From positions 170,182 through 234,181 of the forward strand of contig NZ_JAHRIB010000150.1 in assembly GCF_019090165.1 (NCBI RefSeq): a DNA stretch of 64,000 nucleotides, written 5' to 3'. Shown here piece by piece: positions 16,523-24,637 of this stretch. The DNA is from Streptomyces sp. BV286 (lineage in GTDB: Bacteria; Actinomycetota; Actinomycetes; Streptomycetales; Streptomycetaceae). Below the pieces are notes generated by a model, which saw only the letters and a list, made by a program, of their open reading frames with translations, did no database searches and had not been told where the DNA came from. A program made the position numbers and the translations under genes. Every line of letters begins with the position of its first letter. Position 1 is the first letter of the stretch.

Positions 16523-17296
16523 ATGGTGAGGGCAGCCGACCGGGCCGAGCGCCCGGCGCGGACCAGTGTCTGGTTGGACGGCAGGGCGCCGCGCGGCGGC
16601 GCCCGGGGTGGCCAGCCGTCCTCGCTCGACCGGGACCGGATCACCGAGGTCACGGTGCGGCTCCTCGACGCGGAGGGACTGGCCAGATTCTCCATGCGGC
16701 GGCTGGCCGCCGAGCTGAACGTCACCGCGATGTCCGTCTACTGGTACGTGGACACCAAGGACGATCTTCTCGAGCTCGCCCTGGACGCGATCTACGGCGA
16801 ACTGGAGCTGCCCGACCCTGACTCCGGCGAGGACTGGCGGGACCAGCTCCGCTCGATCGCCTCCGGCTACCGGGCCCTGCTCGTACGGCACCCCTGGGCG
16901 TCGCCGCTCGCCGGGACGTTCCTCAACATCGGGCCCAGGGCGGTCGCCTTCTCGCGCACCGTGCAACGGGTGATCCGCCGGACGGGGCTGCCCACGCACC
17001 GGCTGACGGGGGCCATCTCCGCCGTCTTCCAGTTCGTGTACGGCTTCGGCACGATCGAGGGCCACTTCACGGTGCGCTCGGCCGAGGCGGGGATGAGCCC
17101 GGACGAGTTCTTCCAGCAGTCCCTGAGCACGCTCAGGGAGGCACCCGAACTCGACGACGTGTTCCAGGAGTCCAAGGAGATCATGCGGGCCCGCGGGGGC
17201 AGCACCGTCGAGGAGATGTACGAGCGGGACTTCCACTTCGCCCTTGACCTGGTGATCACCGGAATCGAGACGACGGTGCTCCGCGGGGACGGGTGA
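16523..17296 (+). CDS. TetR-family regulator with TetR_C domain
   Basis: 257 residues. The N-terminal helix-turn-helix at about 35-85 (ITEVTVRLLDAEGLARFSMRRLAAELNVTAMSVYWYVDTKDDLLEL) has the YWYV.KDDLL ending typical of the TetR class with a C-terminal TetR_C ligand domain. ATG 16523 has GAGGAAGG 6 nt upstream. Its placement 76 bp after the efflux pump and the palindrome over the pump promoter make it the pump's repressor by inference. Confidence 0.9.
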   Translation: MVRAADRAERPARTSVWLDGRAPRGGARGGQPSSLDRDRITEVTVRLLDAEGLARFSMRRLAAELNVTAMSVYWYVDTKDDLLELALDAIYGELELPDPDSGEDWRDQLRSIASGYRALLVRHPWASPLAGTFLNIGPRAVAFSRTVQRVIRRTGLPTHRLTGAISAVFQFVYGFGTIEGHFTVRSAEAGMSPDEFFQQSLSTLREAPELDDVFQESKEIMRARGGSTVEEMYERDFHFALDLVITGIETTVLRGDG

Positions 17297-17299
17297 GCC

Positions 17300-17319
17300 G
17301 GGCCCGCTCCTGCGGGCCC
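17300..17319. terminator. Bidirectional hairpin between convergent genes
   Basis: Perfect GGGCCCGC - TCCT - GCGGGCCC stem-loop in the 35 bp between the stop of the TetR gene and the stop of the convergent F420-dependent enzyme gene. Confidence 0.7.
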
Positions 17320-17331
17320 GCTCCTGTTGGC

Positions 17332-17802
17332 CTACTCCTGCGGGGCGAGCCCGGCCGGGAAGCCGCCCGTCGCGACCGGACCCCACTTCGCCGGGGTGAT
17401 CCTGATGATCGACTTGCCCTGCTTGAGCATGGCCGCCCGGTACTCGTCCCAGTCCGGGTGCTCACCCGAGATGTTCCGGAAGTACTCGACCAGCGGCTCG
17501 ACCGACTCGGGGGAGTCGATCACCTCGGCCGTGCCGTCGACCTGCACCCACGGGCCGTTCCACTCGTCGCTCAGGACGATGAGGCTGACCCGGTCGTCGC
17601 GCTTGGCGTTACGGGTCTTGGCGCGCTCCGGGTAGGTGGAGACGACGATGCGGCCCGAGTCGTCCACTCCACAGGTCAGCGGCGACCCCTGCGGGCTGCC
17701 GTCCGCCCTGCGGGTCAGCAGCACGGCGCGGTGCCGTGGCCGTACGAAGTCCAGCAACTCGTCCAGCGAAACAGAGGTGTTCGTCGCGATGTTCGGTGCC
17801 AT
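17332..17802 (-). CDS. PPOX-class F420-dependent oxidoreductase
   Basis: A 156-residue split-barrel flavin/deazaflavin enzyme. Hallmarks are RHRAVLLTRRADGSPQGSP, VSTYPERAKTRNAKRDDRVSLIVLSDEWNGPWVQVDGTAEV, and the C-terminal ITPAKWGPV. The P-x-R-A-K-x-R-N stretch is the F420/FMN phosphate-binding part of this class. It reduces an unknown substrate using F420H2. Monocistronic, in the cytoplasm. Confidence 0.9.
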   Translation of the reverse strand: MAPNIATNTSVSLDELLDFVRPRHRAVLLTRRADGSPQGSPLTCGVDDSGRIVVSTYPERAKTRNAKRDDRVSLIVLSDEWNGPWVQVDGTAEVIDSPESVEPLVEYFRNISGEHPDWDEYRAAMLKQGKSIIRITPAKWGPVATGGFPAGLAPQE

Positions 17803-17850
17803 GCGGGCAGCTTAGGCGCTGGGCCACGGCTGAGCCTGCTCCTGCCGGGC

Positions 17851-18675
17851 CTACGCCTGCGGGAGTGTCTCCCCCTGCACGGCCTGGATGTCCAGCTCGA
17901 CCTTCAGCGTCGTGCCGATGGCCGCGATGCCCGCCTGCACGACCTGGTTGTAGTTCATGGCGAAGTCCTCCCGGCGCAGCTCCGTGGTGGCGCGGAAGGC
18001 CGCCCGGGTCCCGCCCCAGGGGTCGGCTCCCGTGCCCAGGTAGGCCAGCGCCAGGTCGACCGGGCGGACGACCCCGTGCATGGTCAGCTCGCCGTGGACC
18101 GTCCAGCGGTCGGCGCCGGCGGCCGGGGTCAGGCCCTTCGAGACGTACGTGATCTCCGGGTGGCGCTCGACGTCCAGGAAGTCCGGCGACTTCAGGTGGC
18201 CGTCGCGCATGGCGTTGCCCGTGTCGATCGAGTCAGCCCGGATCACCGCCTCCACACGGGACTTGGCGACCTCGTCGGGGGCGATCCCGATCGACGCGGC
18301 GAACTGCGTGAACCGGCCGTGCACGCTGGAGATCCCCAGGTGCTGGGCGACGGCGCCCACGGAGGAGTGGGCCGGGTCCACGGTCCAGGTGCCGGGCGGG
18401 GGCAGCTCGGTGCCGCCCTGCCGGGCGAGGGTCACGGTGCCGATCTCGGCCCGGCCGCTCGCCGTGACGATGGCGCTCGACGCGGCGGGCGCGTACCCGA
18501 CGGCCGTGACGATCACGGTGTACGCGCCGGGCGCCAGCGCGGCCGCGTCCCGTACGGCACCCTCCTCGTCCGCCTCGGCGCGCACCACCTGGGTGCCCGT
18601 CATGTCGGTCACCGTGACGACCGCGTGCGACACGGCCCAGCCGTCCCGCGTACGGATCCGCGCGGTCAGTCCCAT
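17851..18675 (-). CDS. YceI protein with N-terminal carboxypeptidase-regulatory-like domain
   Basis: 274 residues. Residues 1-90 form a beta-rich carboxypeptidase-regulatory-like (Ig-fold) domain (GAYTVIVTAVGYAP). Residues about 95-270 form a YceI lipocalin-like barrel (TWTVDPAHSSVGAVAQHLGISSVHGRFTQF, then FRATTELRREDFAMNYN) that binds polyisoprenoid or other amphiphilic ligands in the family. No signal peptide is seen, so it is probably cytoplasmic. ATG 18675 has AAGAGG 9 nt upstream. The N-terminal domain matches the repeats at the C-terminus of the MFS protein encoded just upstream; the two genes lie 117 bp apart on the same strand. Confidence 0.9.
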   Translation of the reverse strand: MGLTARIRTRDGWAVSHAVVTVTDMTGTQVVRAEADEEGAVRDAAALAPGAYTVIVTAVGYAPAASSAIVTASGRAEIGTVTLARQGGTELPPPGTWTVDPAHSSVGAVAQHLGISSVHGRFTQFAASIGIAPDEVAKSRVEAVIRADSIDTGNAMRDGHLKSPDFLDVERHPEITYVSKGLTPAAGADRWTVHGELTMHGVVRPVDLALAYLGTGADPWGGTRAAFRATTELRREDFAMNYNQVVQAGIAAIGTTLKVELDIQAVQGETLPQA

Positions 18676-18791
18676 TGCACACAACCTCTTTCCATGGAAC
18701 CGGCCCGTGGAGCGCGCCTCCGCTCGGAACGCGCTCCACGGGCCGGGGTCTTCGACAACTGGCCGACACCTGGTCGACCACTGGTCCCCGA

Positions 18792-21362
18792 CTACTCGCC
18801 GGGGTGGGCGAGTTCGATGTCGTGGCCGTCCACACCGCCACCGCCACCGCCGACGGTCAGTGCCGTGGCCACCGGCGGGTAGCCGGTCGCGATGACCGTG
18901 TACTCCCCGCTGTCCAGGTCGGCGAAGGCGTACGCCCCGTCCGACCCGGTGGTGGCGCTGCCGACCACGTTGCCCGCCGCGTCGACGAGCGTGACCCGGG
19001 CGTCGCCCAGCGGACCGGCGGGTGCCCGCACGACGCCCCGGAGCTGTGCGCCGGAGGTCAGCTCGACCTCGATCCGGGTGACGCCGGTGCCGCCGACCTC
19101 GACGGGCAGGGCACGGGGGCGGTGCCCGGCGGCGTTCACCGCGACGGTCACGGCGCCCGGCACCAGCTCGGCGAAGGCGAACTCGCCCTGCTCACCGGTG
19201 GTCCCGGTGGCCAGCACGTCGCCGCGCACATCGGTCACGATGACCATCGCGCCCACGACCGGCCGCCCGCCGTCGGCGGCCCGCACCGCACCCGAGAGCC
19301 CGCTCGTGCCGCTCAGCAGGATGTCGTACGCGAGCGGCTCACCGTTCACGACGACCGTCGAGGCCTGCGGCTGGAACCCGTCCGCGGAGGCGATCAGCAC
19401 GTACGAACCGGTGCCGGGCGCGTCCACCGCGTAGGCGCCGTCGGCCTGTGCGACCGAGCGGCCCAGCTGACGGCCCGCGAGGGAGATCAGCGTGACGGCG
19501 GCCCGGGGCACGGGCGCGCTCTCGGCGCCGCGGACGAAACCGTGGACCGGGACGCCGCCGGAGCCGGACCCCGTGCCCCGGTCGGTGCCGGCCTCCAGGG
19601 TGGCCACAGCCGAGAGCCGCTGGGTGCCCTCGGGCCGGGGGGCGGTGCCGTCACCGGCGCCGGTGTCCGCGACGGCCCAGCTCGGGACACGTTCGTCGGC
19701 CTCGGCCGGGAAGACGTCCGCAGCCGCCGGGGTGGCCTCGGCGACGGCCGTGACCTCCGCCTGGGCCTCGGCGGCCTGCGCCAGCCCGCCCGACGTACGC
19801 AGCGGGACCTCCTTGATGAACAGCGTGACGAGGAGGGCGAGCAGTGCCAGAACCGCCGCGATCAGGAAGACGTCCGCGATGCCGTGCCCGTACGCGCTCT
19901 CCATGACCGTGCGCAGCGGGGCGGGCAGCTTGTCCATGTCGGGGATGCTGCTGTCGGAGCTCGAACCGGCGGCCGCGGCCGCGTACTTGGGGTCGAGTCC
20001 GGCGATGCCGTCCTTGGCGTAGTCGGTGATCCGGTTGGCCATCACCGCGCCCAGCGCGGAGACGCCGATCGCGCCGCCGAGGGAGCGGAAGAAGGTCACC
20101 GTGGAGCTGGCCGCGCCGAGGTCCTCCGGGGCCACCTGGTTCTGCGTGGACAGCACCAGGTTCTGCATCATCATGCCGATGCCGAGACCCAGCAGCGCCA
20201 TGAAGACGGCGACCCGCCAGTAGTCCGTGTCGTACCGGATGGTGCCCAGCAGACCGAGGCCCGCGGTGATCAGGACACCGCCGCTGACCAGCCAGGCCTT
20301 CCACTTGCCGGTCTTGGTGATGATCTGCCCGGAGACGGTGGAGGAGATGAACAGGCCACCGATCATGGGGATCGTCATGACTCCCGACATGGTCGGGGAC
20401 TTGTCCCGCGCCAGCTGGAAGTACTGACTGAAGAAGACCGTGCCCGCGAACATCGCGACACCGACGAAGAGCGAGGCGATGGAGGAGAGGGTGATGGTCC
20501 GGTTGCGGAAGAGCCGCAGCGGGATGATCGGCTCCTTGGCCTTCGACTCGACGAGCACGAACAGCAGTCCGAGCACGATCGAGCCACCGACCATGGCGTA
20601 CGTCTGCCACGACACCCAGTCGTACTTGTCGCCCGCGAAGGTGACCCAGACGAGCAGCAGCGAGACCGCGGCGGAGATGAGGAACGCGCCGCCCCAGTCG
20701 ACCTTCACGTCCCGCTTCACGACGGGCAGGTGCAGGGTCTTCTGCAGGACGATCAGCGCGATGACCGCGAAGGGCACACCGACGTAGAAGCACCAACGCC
20801 AGCCGAGCCAGCTGGTGTCGGTGATGACACCGCCGAGCAGCGGACCGCCGACGGTCGCGACCGCGAACGTGGCTCCGAGGTAGCCGGAGTACCGGCCGCG
20901 CTCACGCGGGGAGATCATCGCCGCCATGACGATCTGCGCGAGGGCGGACAGACCGCCGACGCCGATGCCCTGGACCACGCGGCACGCGATCAGCATGCCG
21001 GGGTTCTGCGACAGGCCCGCGGCGGCCGATCCCAGGACGTAGATGACGAGCGCTATCTGGACGAGCGCCTTCTTGCTGTAGAGATCCGCGAGCTTGCCCC
21101 ACAGGGGCGTGGCCGCCGTCATCGACAGCAGCGCGGCGGTGACGACCCAGGTGTAGGCGGACTGGCCGCCGCCCAGGTCGCCGATGATCTCGGGCAGGGC
21201 GTTGGTGACGATCGTCGACGACAGGATCGCGACGAACATGCCGAGCAGCAGGCCGGAGAGGGCCTCCATGATCTGCCGGTGCGTCATCGGAGCGCCGTCG
21301 GAGGCGGCGCCTCCGTGCTTGGCGTGTGAGCCCCGCACACCGGCTGGTGTGGTCGTAGCCAT
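18792..21362 (-). CDS. MFS drug transporter with three C-terminal Ig-like repeats
   Basis: 856 residues. Residues 1 to about 560 form a DHA2-type 14-helix transporter (LLGMFVAILSSTIVTNALP, LWGKLADLYSKKAL). A linker of about 50 residues follows, then three repeats of about 83 residues each (from about 607, 690 and 774) of the carboxypeptidase-regulatory-like fold (G-x-V-R-A ... G-x-Y-x-F-x-L-x-x-G-x-Y-T-V). Ordinary members end near residue 550, so the tail is a real fusion. ATG 21362 has AAGGA 6-7 nt upstream; open frame further upstream is the MarR gene region. It lies 23 bp downstream of the MarR gene in one operon, so drug-inducible efflux is the likely role. Confidence 0.9.
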   Translation of the reverse strand: MATTTPAGVRGSHAKHGGAASDGAPMTHRQIMEALSGLLLGMFVAILSSTIVTNALPEIIGDLGGGQSAYTWVVTAALLSMTAATPLWGKLADLYSKKALVQIALVIYVLGSAAAGLSQNPGMLIACRVVQGIGVGGLSALAQIVMAAMISPRERGRYSGYLGATFAVATVGGPLLGGVITDTSWLGWRWCFYVGVPFAVIALIVLQKTLHLPVVKRDVKVDWGGAFLISAAVSLLLVWVTFAGDKYDWVSWQTYAMVGGSIVLGLLFVLVESKAKEPIIPLRLFRNRTITLSSIASLFVGVAMFAGTVFFSQYFQLARDKSPTMSGVMTIPMIGGLFISSTVSGQIITKTGKWKAWLVSGGVLITAGLGLLGTIRYDTDYWRVAVFMALLGLGIGMMMQNLVLSTQNQVAPEDLGAASSTVTFFRSLGGAIGVSALGAVMANRITDYAKDGIAGLDPKYAAAAAGSSSDSSIPDMDKLPAPLRTVMESAYGHGIADVFLIAAVLALLALLVTLFIKEVPLRTSGGLAQAAEAQAEVTAVAEATPAAADVFPAEADERVPSWAVADTGAGDGTAPRPEGTQRLSAVATLEAGTDRGTGSGSGGVPVHGFVRGAESAPVPRAAVTLISLAGRQLGRSVAQADGAYAVDAPGTGSYVLIASADGFQPQASTVVVNGEPLAYDILLSGTSGLSGAVRAADGGRPVVGAMVIVTDVRGDVLATGTTGEQGEFAFAELVPGAVTVAVNAAGHRPRALPVEVGGTGVTRIEVELTSGAQLRGVVRAPAGPLGDARVTLVDAAGNVVGSATTGSDGAYAFADLDSGEYTVIATGYPPVATALTVGGGGGGVDGHDIELAHPGE

Positions 21363-21385
21363 GGGCTTCCTTTTCTTGTGGTGCG

Positions 21386-21859
21386 TCATACGGGTGTACG
21401 GGTGGTCTGTTCGGCGGGGGGTGCGGCGGGCCGGCAGTCGCCGAAGCTGGCGCGCAGGCGTCCGAGCAGGGCGCCCAGCTGGTCGACCTCGTCGTCCGAC
21501 CAGTCCGCCAGGTAGTGGGCGAGCGCGTTCATGTAGCGCTCGGAGAGCTCGGCGAGCATGTCCCGGCCGGCTGGGGTGAGCCGCAGGATGCGCGAGCGCT
21601 TGTCGGCCGGGTCGGGGGACCGGTCGATCCAGCCGTACTCGGCCACGTGCGCCACGTGCCGGCTCGTCACCGACATGTCGATGGCGAGCAGCTCGGCGAG
21701 CCGGCTCATCCGCATCTCGCCGTGCCGGTCGAGGAGCGTGAGCACGGCGGCGGACCCGGCCGGGCACTCGTGCGGGAGGACCCGGCCGAGGCCCCGCTTC
21801 ACAGCGCCGATGGCACTGAGCTGCTGGGCCAGCTCCTCGTACTGACGTCGCGCGGCCAT
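21386..21859 (-). CDS. MarR-family repressor of the MFS operon
   Basis: 157 residues. The winged helix is at about 35-100 (GEMRMSRLAELLAIDMSVTSRHVAHVAEYGWIDRSPDPADKRSRILRLT). ATG 21859 has GGGAGG 4-5 nt upstream; a longer frame adds residues with no ribosome binding site. First gene of the operon with the MFS-Ig transporter. Two 15-bp palindromes immediately upstream are the expected autoregulatory operators. Confidence 0.9.
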   Translation of the reverse strand: MAARRQYEELAQQLSAIGAVKRGLGRVLPHECPAGSAAVLTLLDRHGEMRMSRLAELLAIDMSVTSRHVAHVAEYGWIDRSPDPADKRSRILRLTPAGRDMLAELSERYMNALAHYLADWSDDEVDQLGALLGRLRASFGDCRPAAPPAEQTTRTPV

Positions 21860-21875
21860 CGCACCTCCCTTGTTT

Positions 21876-21919
21876 GTTGCTTCAGGCAACCATAAGAACC
21901 GTTGGTTGCTGCAGGCAAA
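21876..21919 (-). promoter_or_regulatory. Paired MarR operators
   Basis: GTTGCTTCAGGCAAC (21876-21890) is a perfect palindrome apart from its centre. GTTGCTGCAGGCAAA (21905-21919) is a near copy. Their centres are 29 bp apart, placing both on one face of the helix. They lie 16 bp upstream of the MarR start codon. Confidence 0.75.
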
Positions 21920-22064
21920 TGAAATGGGGGGCCAATGGCGCAAAACCTTGGCAAAGGCAAGTATTGGCGAACGTAAACTTGCAGGTGAGGGCTTGGGGAG
22001 GGCGGTTGTGGGGGGTGAGCGGGTCCCGGGCTTGGGTCCGTGGCTGGGGAGAGCGGGCCCTCTT

Positions 22065-22198
22065 CTCGGCTCCTCGGCTCTCCGGCTCTCCGGCTCTCCG
22101 GCTCTCCGGCTCTCCGGCTCTTCGGTTCCCCGGTTCCCCGGTTCCCCGGTTCCCCGGTTCCCCGGCTCTTCGGCTCTTCGGTTCCTCGGCTCTCCGGC
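22065..22198. repeat. 9-bp tandem repeat array
   Basis: About 15 imperfect units of GGCTCTCCG, some as GGTTCCCCG or GGCTCTTCG, in a stretch with no supported gene. Six-frame translations give repeating Gly/Ser/Pro/Arg peptides, but no frame has a ribosome binding site. The rest of 21920-22351 holds nothing else I can identify beyond the promoter of the next gene. Confidence 0.85.
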
Positions 22199-22351
22199 CC
22201 GTCCGGTGCCGGGCGGAGGTGCAGGGGTCGGTTCGAGGGTCCGGACCGACCAGGAACCCGTGGCCGGAAATCACCAGAAAGGCGCACGCACCACCAGAAG
22301 GCGGCACCCGCCGCTTGGGACCGCCGGAGGCACCCGCTAAGGTCCTGCCCC

Positions 22352-22543
22352 ATGGCAAACACCCAGGGCCCCGAGGGCAACTACGACCCCGCGGGTAGCA
22401 CCCAGATGTTCCGAGCGTTCGTCGACGACCCCCAGAGCCGTCAGCAGCAGGCGGCCGCCAGAGGCCCCCGTGTCGGCCTGATCGTCGGTGTGATCGTGGC
22501 TGTCGCGGTCGTCGCCGTGGTCGCCTGGCTCGCGCTCAAGTAG
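22352..22543 (+). CDS. Small single-pass membrane protein
   Basis: A 63-residue protein: polar N-terminus (MANTQGPEGNYDPAGSTQMF) with an R-A-F-V-D-D-P-Q motif, then one C-terminal membrane helix (about 43-62). It resembles a conserved Streptomyces small protein of unknown function. The longer open frame upstream passes through the 9-bp repeat and is not coding. Probably tail-anchored with the N-terminus in the cytoplasm. Confidence 0.7.
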   Translation: MANTQGPEGNYDPAGSTQMFRAFVDDPQSRQQQAAARGPRVGLIVGVIVAVAVVAVVAWLALK

Positions 22544-22565
22544 GCAAAGGGCGCCGTCGGGCGCG

Positions 22566-23390
22566 CTAGTCCCACCGGACGGACACGTCCCGCGTCTCGA
22601 CATGCATGCCGAGCGGTACGCGCCAGGCGTCGACGCACACCGTCCAGGTCTTCTCCTCCCGCGCGCCCGGAGCGATCGGGGCGGGAAGCTCCTCGGTCGA
22701 CTCGACGGTCGCCCAGTCGATCCCGAGCGCACCGATGACGTGCGTCCCGAAGGTCACCGTGCCCGAACGCACCGCGCTGCCCCCGGTGTTGTGGAACGCG
22801 ACGGTGACCTTCTCGCACCAGCGTCTGTCGGCGGGCGCCCGCTCGGGTTCGCCGACGTCGATCACGGCAGGACCGGGCTCCTCGGGTTTCGCGGGACTCC
22901 CCGCACCCCCGCCGCTCGGCTGCCCGCCCCCCGAACTTCCGCCCGCGGAACCGGGGTTGTCTCCCGGCCGGCCGGAGCCGCCCCCGCCCGCCGACGGACT
23001 CGTACGACCATCGCCATCGCCATCGCCATTGGACCCGGACCCGGACCCGGCCCCGGACGTAGACCCCGACACCGTTCCGGACGTGGCCGAACCGCTGCCA
23101 CTCTCACTCTCCGAGGCGTCAGCGGGGCCCGGACGTCCGCCCCCGGAACGCGCGGGACCCGAACTCCCGTCCCCCGCCGCCCCTTCGGACGCGTGGCCCT
23201 CCAGCGGCACCAGCTCCACGTCCCCGGTGGGCGCCACCGCCTCGCCGGACGACGCGGGCCGCTGTACGGCGACATGACCCCCGCCGCCGTCGGCGGTTCC
23301 GCAGGCGGCGAGGACCGCCCCCAGACAGACGACGGCCGCCGAGGCGCCCCCAAGGGCACCTCGGCGACCACGAATCGACTCGTGACCCAT
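22566..23390 (-). CDS. Secreted lipoprotein with Ser/Gly-rich linker and beta domain
   Basis: 274 residues. The signal peptide ends in lipobox L-A-A-C (AAVVCLGAVLAACG). A long Ser/Gly/Asp/Pro linker (about 60-165) acts as a cell-wall spacer. The C-terminal ~100-residue beta-rich domain (WCEKVTVAFHNTGGSAVRSGTVTFGTHV) contains W-C and a later V-C-V-D pair, likely one disulfide; its form resembles a cellulose-binding-like Ig fold. Start is ATG 23390; an in-frame start at 23402 is possible. Ligand unknown. Confidence 0.75.
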   Translation of the reverse strand: MGHESIRGRRGALGGASAAVVCLGAVLAACGTADGGGGHVAVQRPASSGEAVAPTGDVELVPLEGHASEGAAGDGSSGPARSGGGRPGPADASESESGSGSATSGTVSGSTSGAGSGSGSNGDGDGDGRTSPSAGGGGSGRPGDNPGSAGGSSGGGQPSGGGAGSPAKPEEPGPAVIDVGEPERAPADRRWCEKVTVAFHNTGGSAVRSGTVTFGTHVIGALGIDWATVESTEELPAPIAPGAREEKTWTVCVDAWRVPLGMHVETRDVSVRWD

Positions 23391-23493
23391 CCGTCGGCGC
23401 ATCGCGCCAGTGTGGCTGACGGGTCGTCAATTATGAACCCTCGGTGGGGATCCGGACCGAGGACGTCCCGGCCGGAGTGCCCTCCGCCCGGGC

Positions 23494-24393
23494 TCAGTCG
23501 GAGATGAGACCTTCCCGCAGCTGCGACAGCGTCCGCGTGAGCAGCCGGGAGACGTGCATCTGCGAGATGCCGACCTCCTCGCCGATCTGCGACTGCGTCA
23601 TGTTGGCGAAGAAGCGGAGCATGATGATCCGCCGCTCGCGGGGCGGGAGCTTGGCGAGCAGGGGCTTCAGCGACTCGCGGTACTCGACGCCCTCCAGCGC
23701 CGTGTCCTCGTAGCCGAGGCGGTCCGCGAGCGAGCCCTCGCCGCCGTCGTCCTCGGGGGCCGGTGAGTCGAGGGACGACGCCGTGTAGGCGTTGCCCACC
23801 GCCAGGCCGTCGACCACGTCCTCCTCGGACACGCCCAGTACGACGGCGAGTTCGGCGACGGTCGGCGAGCGGTCGAGCTTCTGGGAGAGCTCGTCGCTGG
23901 CCTTGGTCAGCGCGAGCCGCAGCTCCTGGAGGCGGCGCGGCACCCGCACCGACCAGGACGTGTCCCGGAAGAACCGCTTGATCTCACCCACGACCGTCGG
24001 CATCGCGAACGTGGGGAACTCCACGCCCCGTTCGCAGTCGAAGCGGTCGATCGCCTTGATCAGGCCGATCGTGCCGACCTGGACGATGTCCTCCATCGGT
24101 TCGTTGCGCGACCGGAAACGGGCGGCGGCGTAACGCACCAGCGGGAGATTGAGCTCGATGAGCGTGTCCCGGACGTAAGCGCGCTCGGGGCTGTTCTCGT
24201 CGAGTGCGGCGAGCCGCAGGAACAGGGAGCGGGACAGAGTGCGGGTGTCGATCGCTTCCGAGGTCGGGGGGAAGGCCGGGGCTTCCGCGGCCGGGACGGC
24301 CGGAACCTCGACAACGACACTGTGAAGCACGTCGGGCGCGGATTCGCTCTTGACGAGCGTGAGCACCTTCGAGCTGCCCTGGTCTGCGGACAT
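23494..24393 (-). CDS. sigN: SigB/SigF-family RNA polymerase sigma factor SigN
   Basis: 299 residues. Sigma-70 regions 2 (LNLPLVRYAAARFRSRNEPMEDIVQVGTIGLIKAIDRFD), 3 (AELAVVLGVSEEDVVDGLA) and 4 (RRIIMLRFFANMTQSQIGEEVGISQMHVSRLLTRTL) are complete. Group 3 SigB/F/G type. It follows a close paralogue (sigF) in tandem, as sigN follows sigF in Streptomyces coelicolor, which supports the symbol. ATG 24393 is preceded by AAAGGGGG. A SigB-type promoter lies about 70-95 bp upstream. Expected role: development-linked stress transcription, probably under anti-sigma control. Confidence 0.85.
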   Translation of the reverse strand: MSADQGSSKVLTLVKSESAPDVLHSVVVEVPAVPAAEAPAFPPTSEAIDTRTLSRSLFLRLAALDENSPERAYVRDTLIELNLPLVRYAAARFRSRNEPMEDIVQVGTIGLIKAIDRFDCERGVEFPTFAMPTVVGEIKRFFRDTSWSVRVPRRLQELRLALTKASDELSQKLDRSPTVAELAVVLGVSEEDVVDGLAVGNAYTASSLDSPAPEDDGGEGSLADRLGYEDTALEGVEYRESLKPLLAKLPPRERRIIMLRFFANMTQSQIGEEVGISQMHVSRLLTRTLSQLREGLISD

Positions 24394-24461
24394 GCCACCC
24401 CCTTTGGGTCGCGGACGGTCGCGGCGGACGCTCCCGTCGAAGGAACGCAGCCTCCACCTGA

Positions 24462-24487
24462 ATACCGGAGGTGGGGCTGCGGCAAAC
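24462..24487 (-). promoter_or_regulatory. SigB-family promoter upstream of sigN
   Basis: On the minus strand GTTT, 16 bp, CGGTAT. This fits the Streptomyces SigB-type consensus GNNT-N14-16-GGGTAY with one mismatch. Position suits a leader of about 60 nt before sigN, and autoregulation by SigN is plausible. The -10 lies inside a hairpin (CAGCC.CCACCT / AGGTGG.GGCTG) at 24449-24479. Confidence 0.55.
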
Positions 24488-24637
24488 GCTTCACCGGAAG
24501 AATGTCACACGTCGGCAACACGATGTAGTGACATGTCGACACGGGAAGGGTGAATAGGCCCTGGAAAAAGGGGGTCTGACGGTTTTTCGACGCAGAAACG
24601 TCGTGAAAAGGCCTTGGGAGCGATTCGCTCCGGAGAG

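Noticed and set aside
18675..21329. 884-codon open frame on the + strand
   Set aside because: Antisense shadow of the MFS-Ig transporter, caused by high GC at third positions; no domain and no ribosome binding site.
22065..22198. CRISPR array
   Set aside because: Repeats are 9 bp and contiguous with no unique spacers, and there are no cas genes.
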